Both the position numbers and the translations under genes were made by a program. A stretch of 64,000 nucleotides of DNA, from the NCBI RefSeq assembly GCF_018847975.1, contig NZ_CP072597.1, positions 2,519,001-2,583,000 of the forward strand, written 5' to 3'. Origin of the DNA: Lysobacter sp. K5869. Lineage in GTDB: Bacteria; Pseudomonadota; Gammaproteobacteria; Xanthomonadales; Xanthomonadaceae. The notes below the pieces were generated by a model, which did not search any database, was not told the DNA's origin, and saw only the letters and a list, made by a program, of their open reading frames with translations. The number at the start of each line of letters is the position of its first letter. Within the stretch, counting starts at the first letter, position 1. This document shows, one piece after another, positions 63,176 to 64,000 of this stretch.

Positions 63176-63209
63176 CCATCTGGAATTCGAAAACTTACGA
63201 GAGGGTCCC

Positions 63210-64000
<791 letters not shown>

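Overview
The window is very GC-rich chromosomal DNA from a gammaproteobacterium of the Xanthomonadaceae/Lysobacteraceae, most likely Lysobacter. The evidence is two lysyl endopeptidases (Lys-C / Achromobacter protease I type), secreted enzymes with PKD plus proprotein-convertase P-domain tails, TGTAGGAGC-type REP hairpins, and a ribosomal/RNA polymerase gene order typical of the group. No rRNA, CRISPR array, prophage or transposase gene was seen.

Region 1 (1-22257) is a single-strand island of ten secreted or surface genes. In order: three S8 subtilases, an orphan S8 propeptide on a lipoprotein anchor, an M72-like metalloendopeptidase, two S1 lysyl endopeptidases, an M14 zinc carboxypeptidase and two M28 aminopeptidases. 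Most have their own terminator, usually a near-identical GC hairpin with a TTCG loop, so they are independent transcription units. Seven share a promoter layout: a CRP/Clp-like site (TGNGA-N6-TCACG type) placed 69-71 nt before a hexamer close to TAGCGT. Together the enzymes could take extracellular protein from internal cleavage (subtilase, Asp- and Lys-directed) to trimming from both ends. The PKD and P-domain cassettes are almost identical in DNA across unrelated catalytic families, which suggests recent cassette exchange.

Region 2 (22258-38935) is mixed. On the minus strand are a lipoprotein, a one-domain asparaginase-like protein, and wrbA coupled to a DUF2069 membrane protein. A plus-strand run holds a YihY-type membrane protein, a TlpA-like thioredoxin lipoprotein, an acylphosphatase and an unrecognised 363-residue protein. 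A DUF2145 protein with a small partner lies opposite an XRE-type regulator that has a palindrome at its start codon. A long minus-strand run follows: hemA, prfA, a GNAT acetyltransferase, an O-GlcNAc-transferase-like protein, then moaB, a small HTH protein, PPK2 and a 97-residue protein. REP hairpins are concentrated here and in the first intergenic gaps of region 1.

Region 3 (38936-64000) is housekeeping. It runs TPR lipoprotein, lolB (with an unusual C-terminal extension), ispE, tRNA-Gln, prs, rplY, pth and ychF. Next come tRNA-Tyr, tRNA-Gly, tRNA-Thr and tuf, then tRNA-Trp, secE, nusG, rplK, rplA, rplJ, rplL, rpoB, rpoC, rpsL, rpsG and the 5' part of fusA. Gaps between several of these genes contain polypurine/polypyrimidine inverted repeats. 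A structured leader candidate lies between rpoC and rpsL. Promoters, leaders and terminators are calls by eye; no folding, alignment or database search was run.
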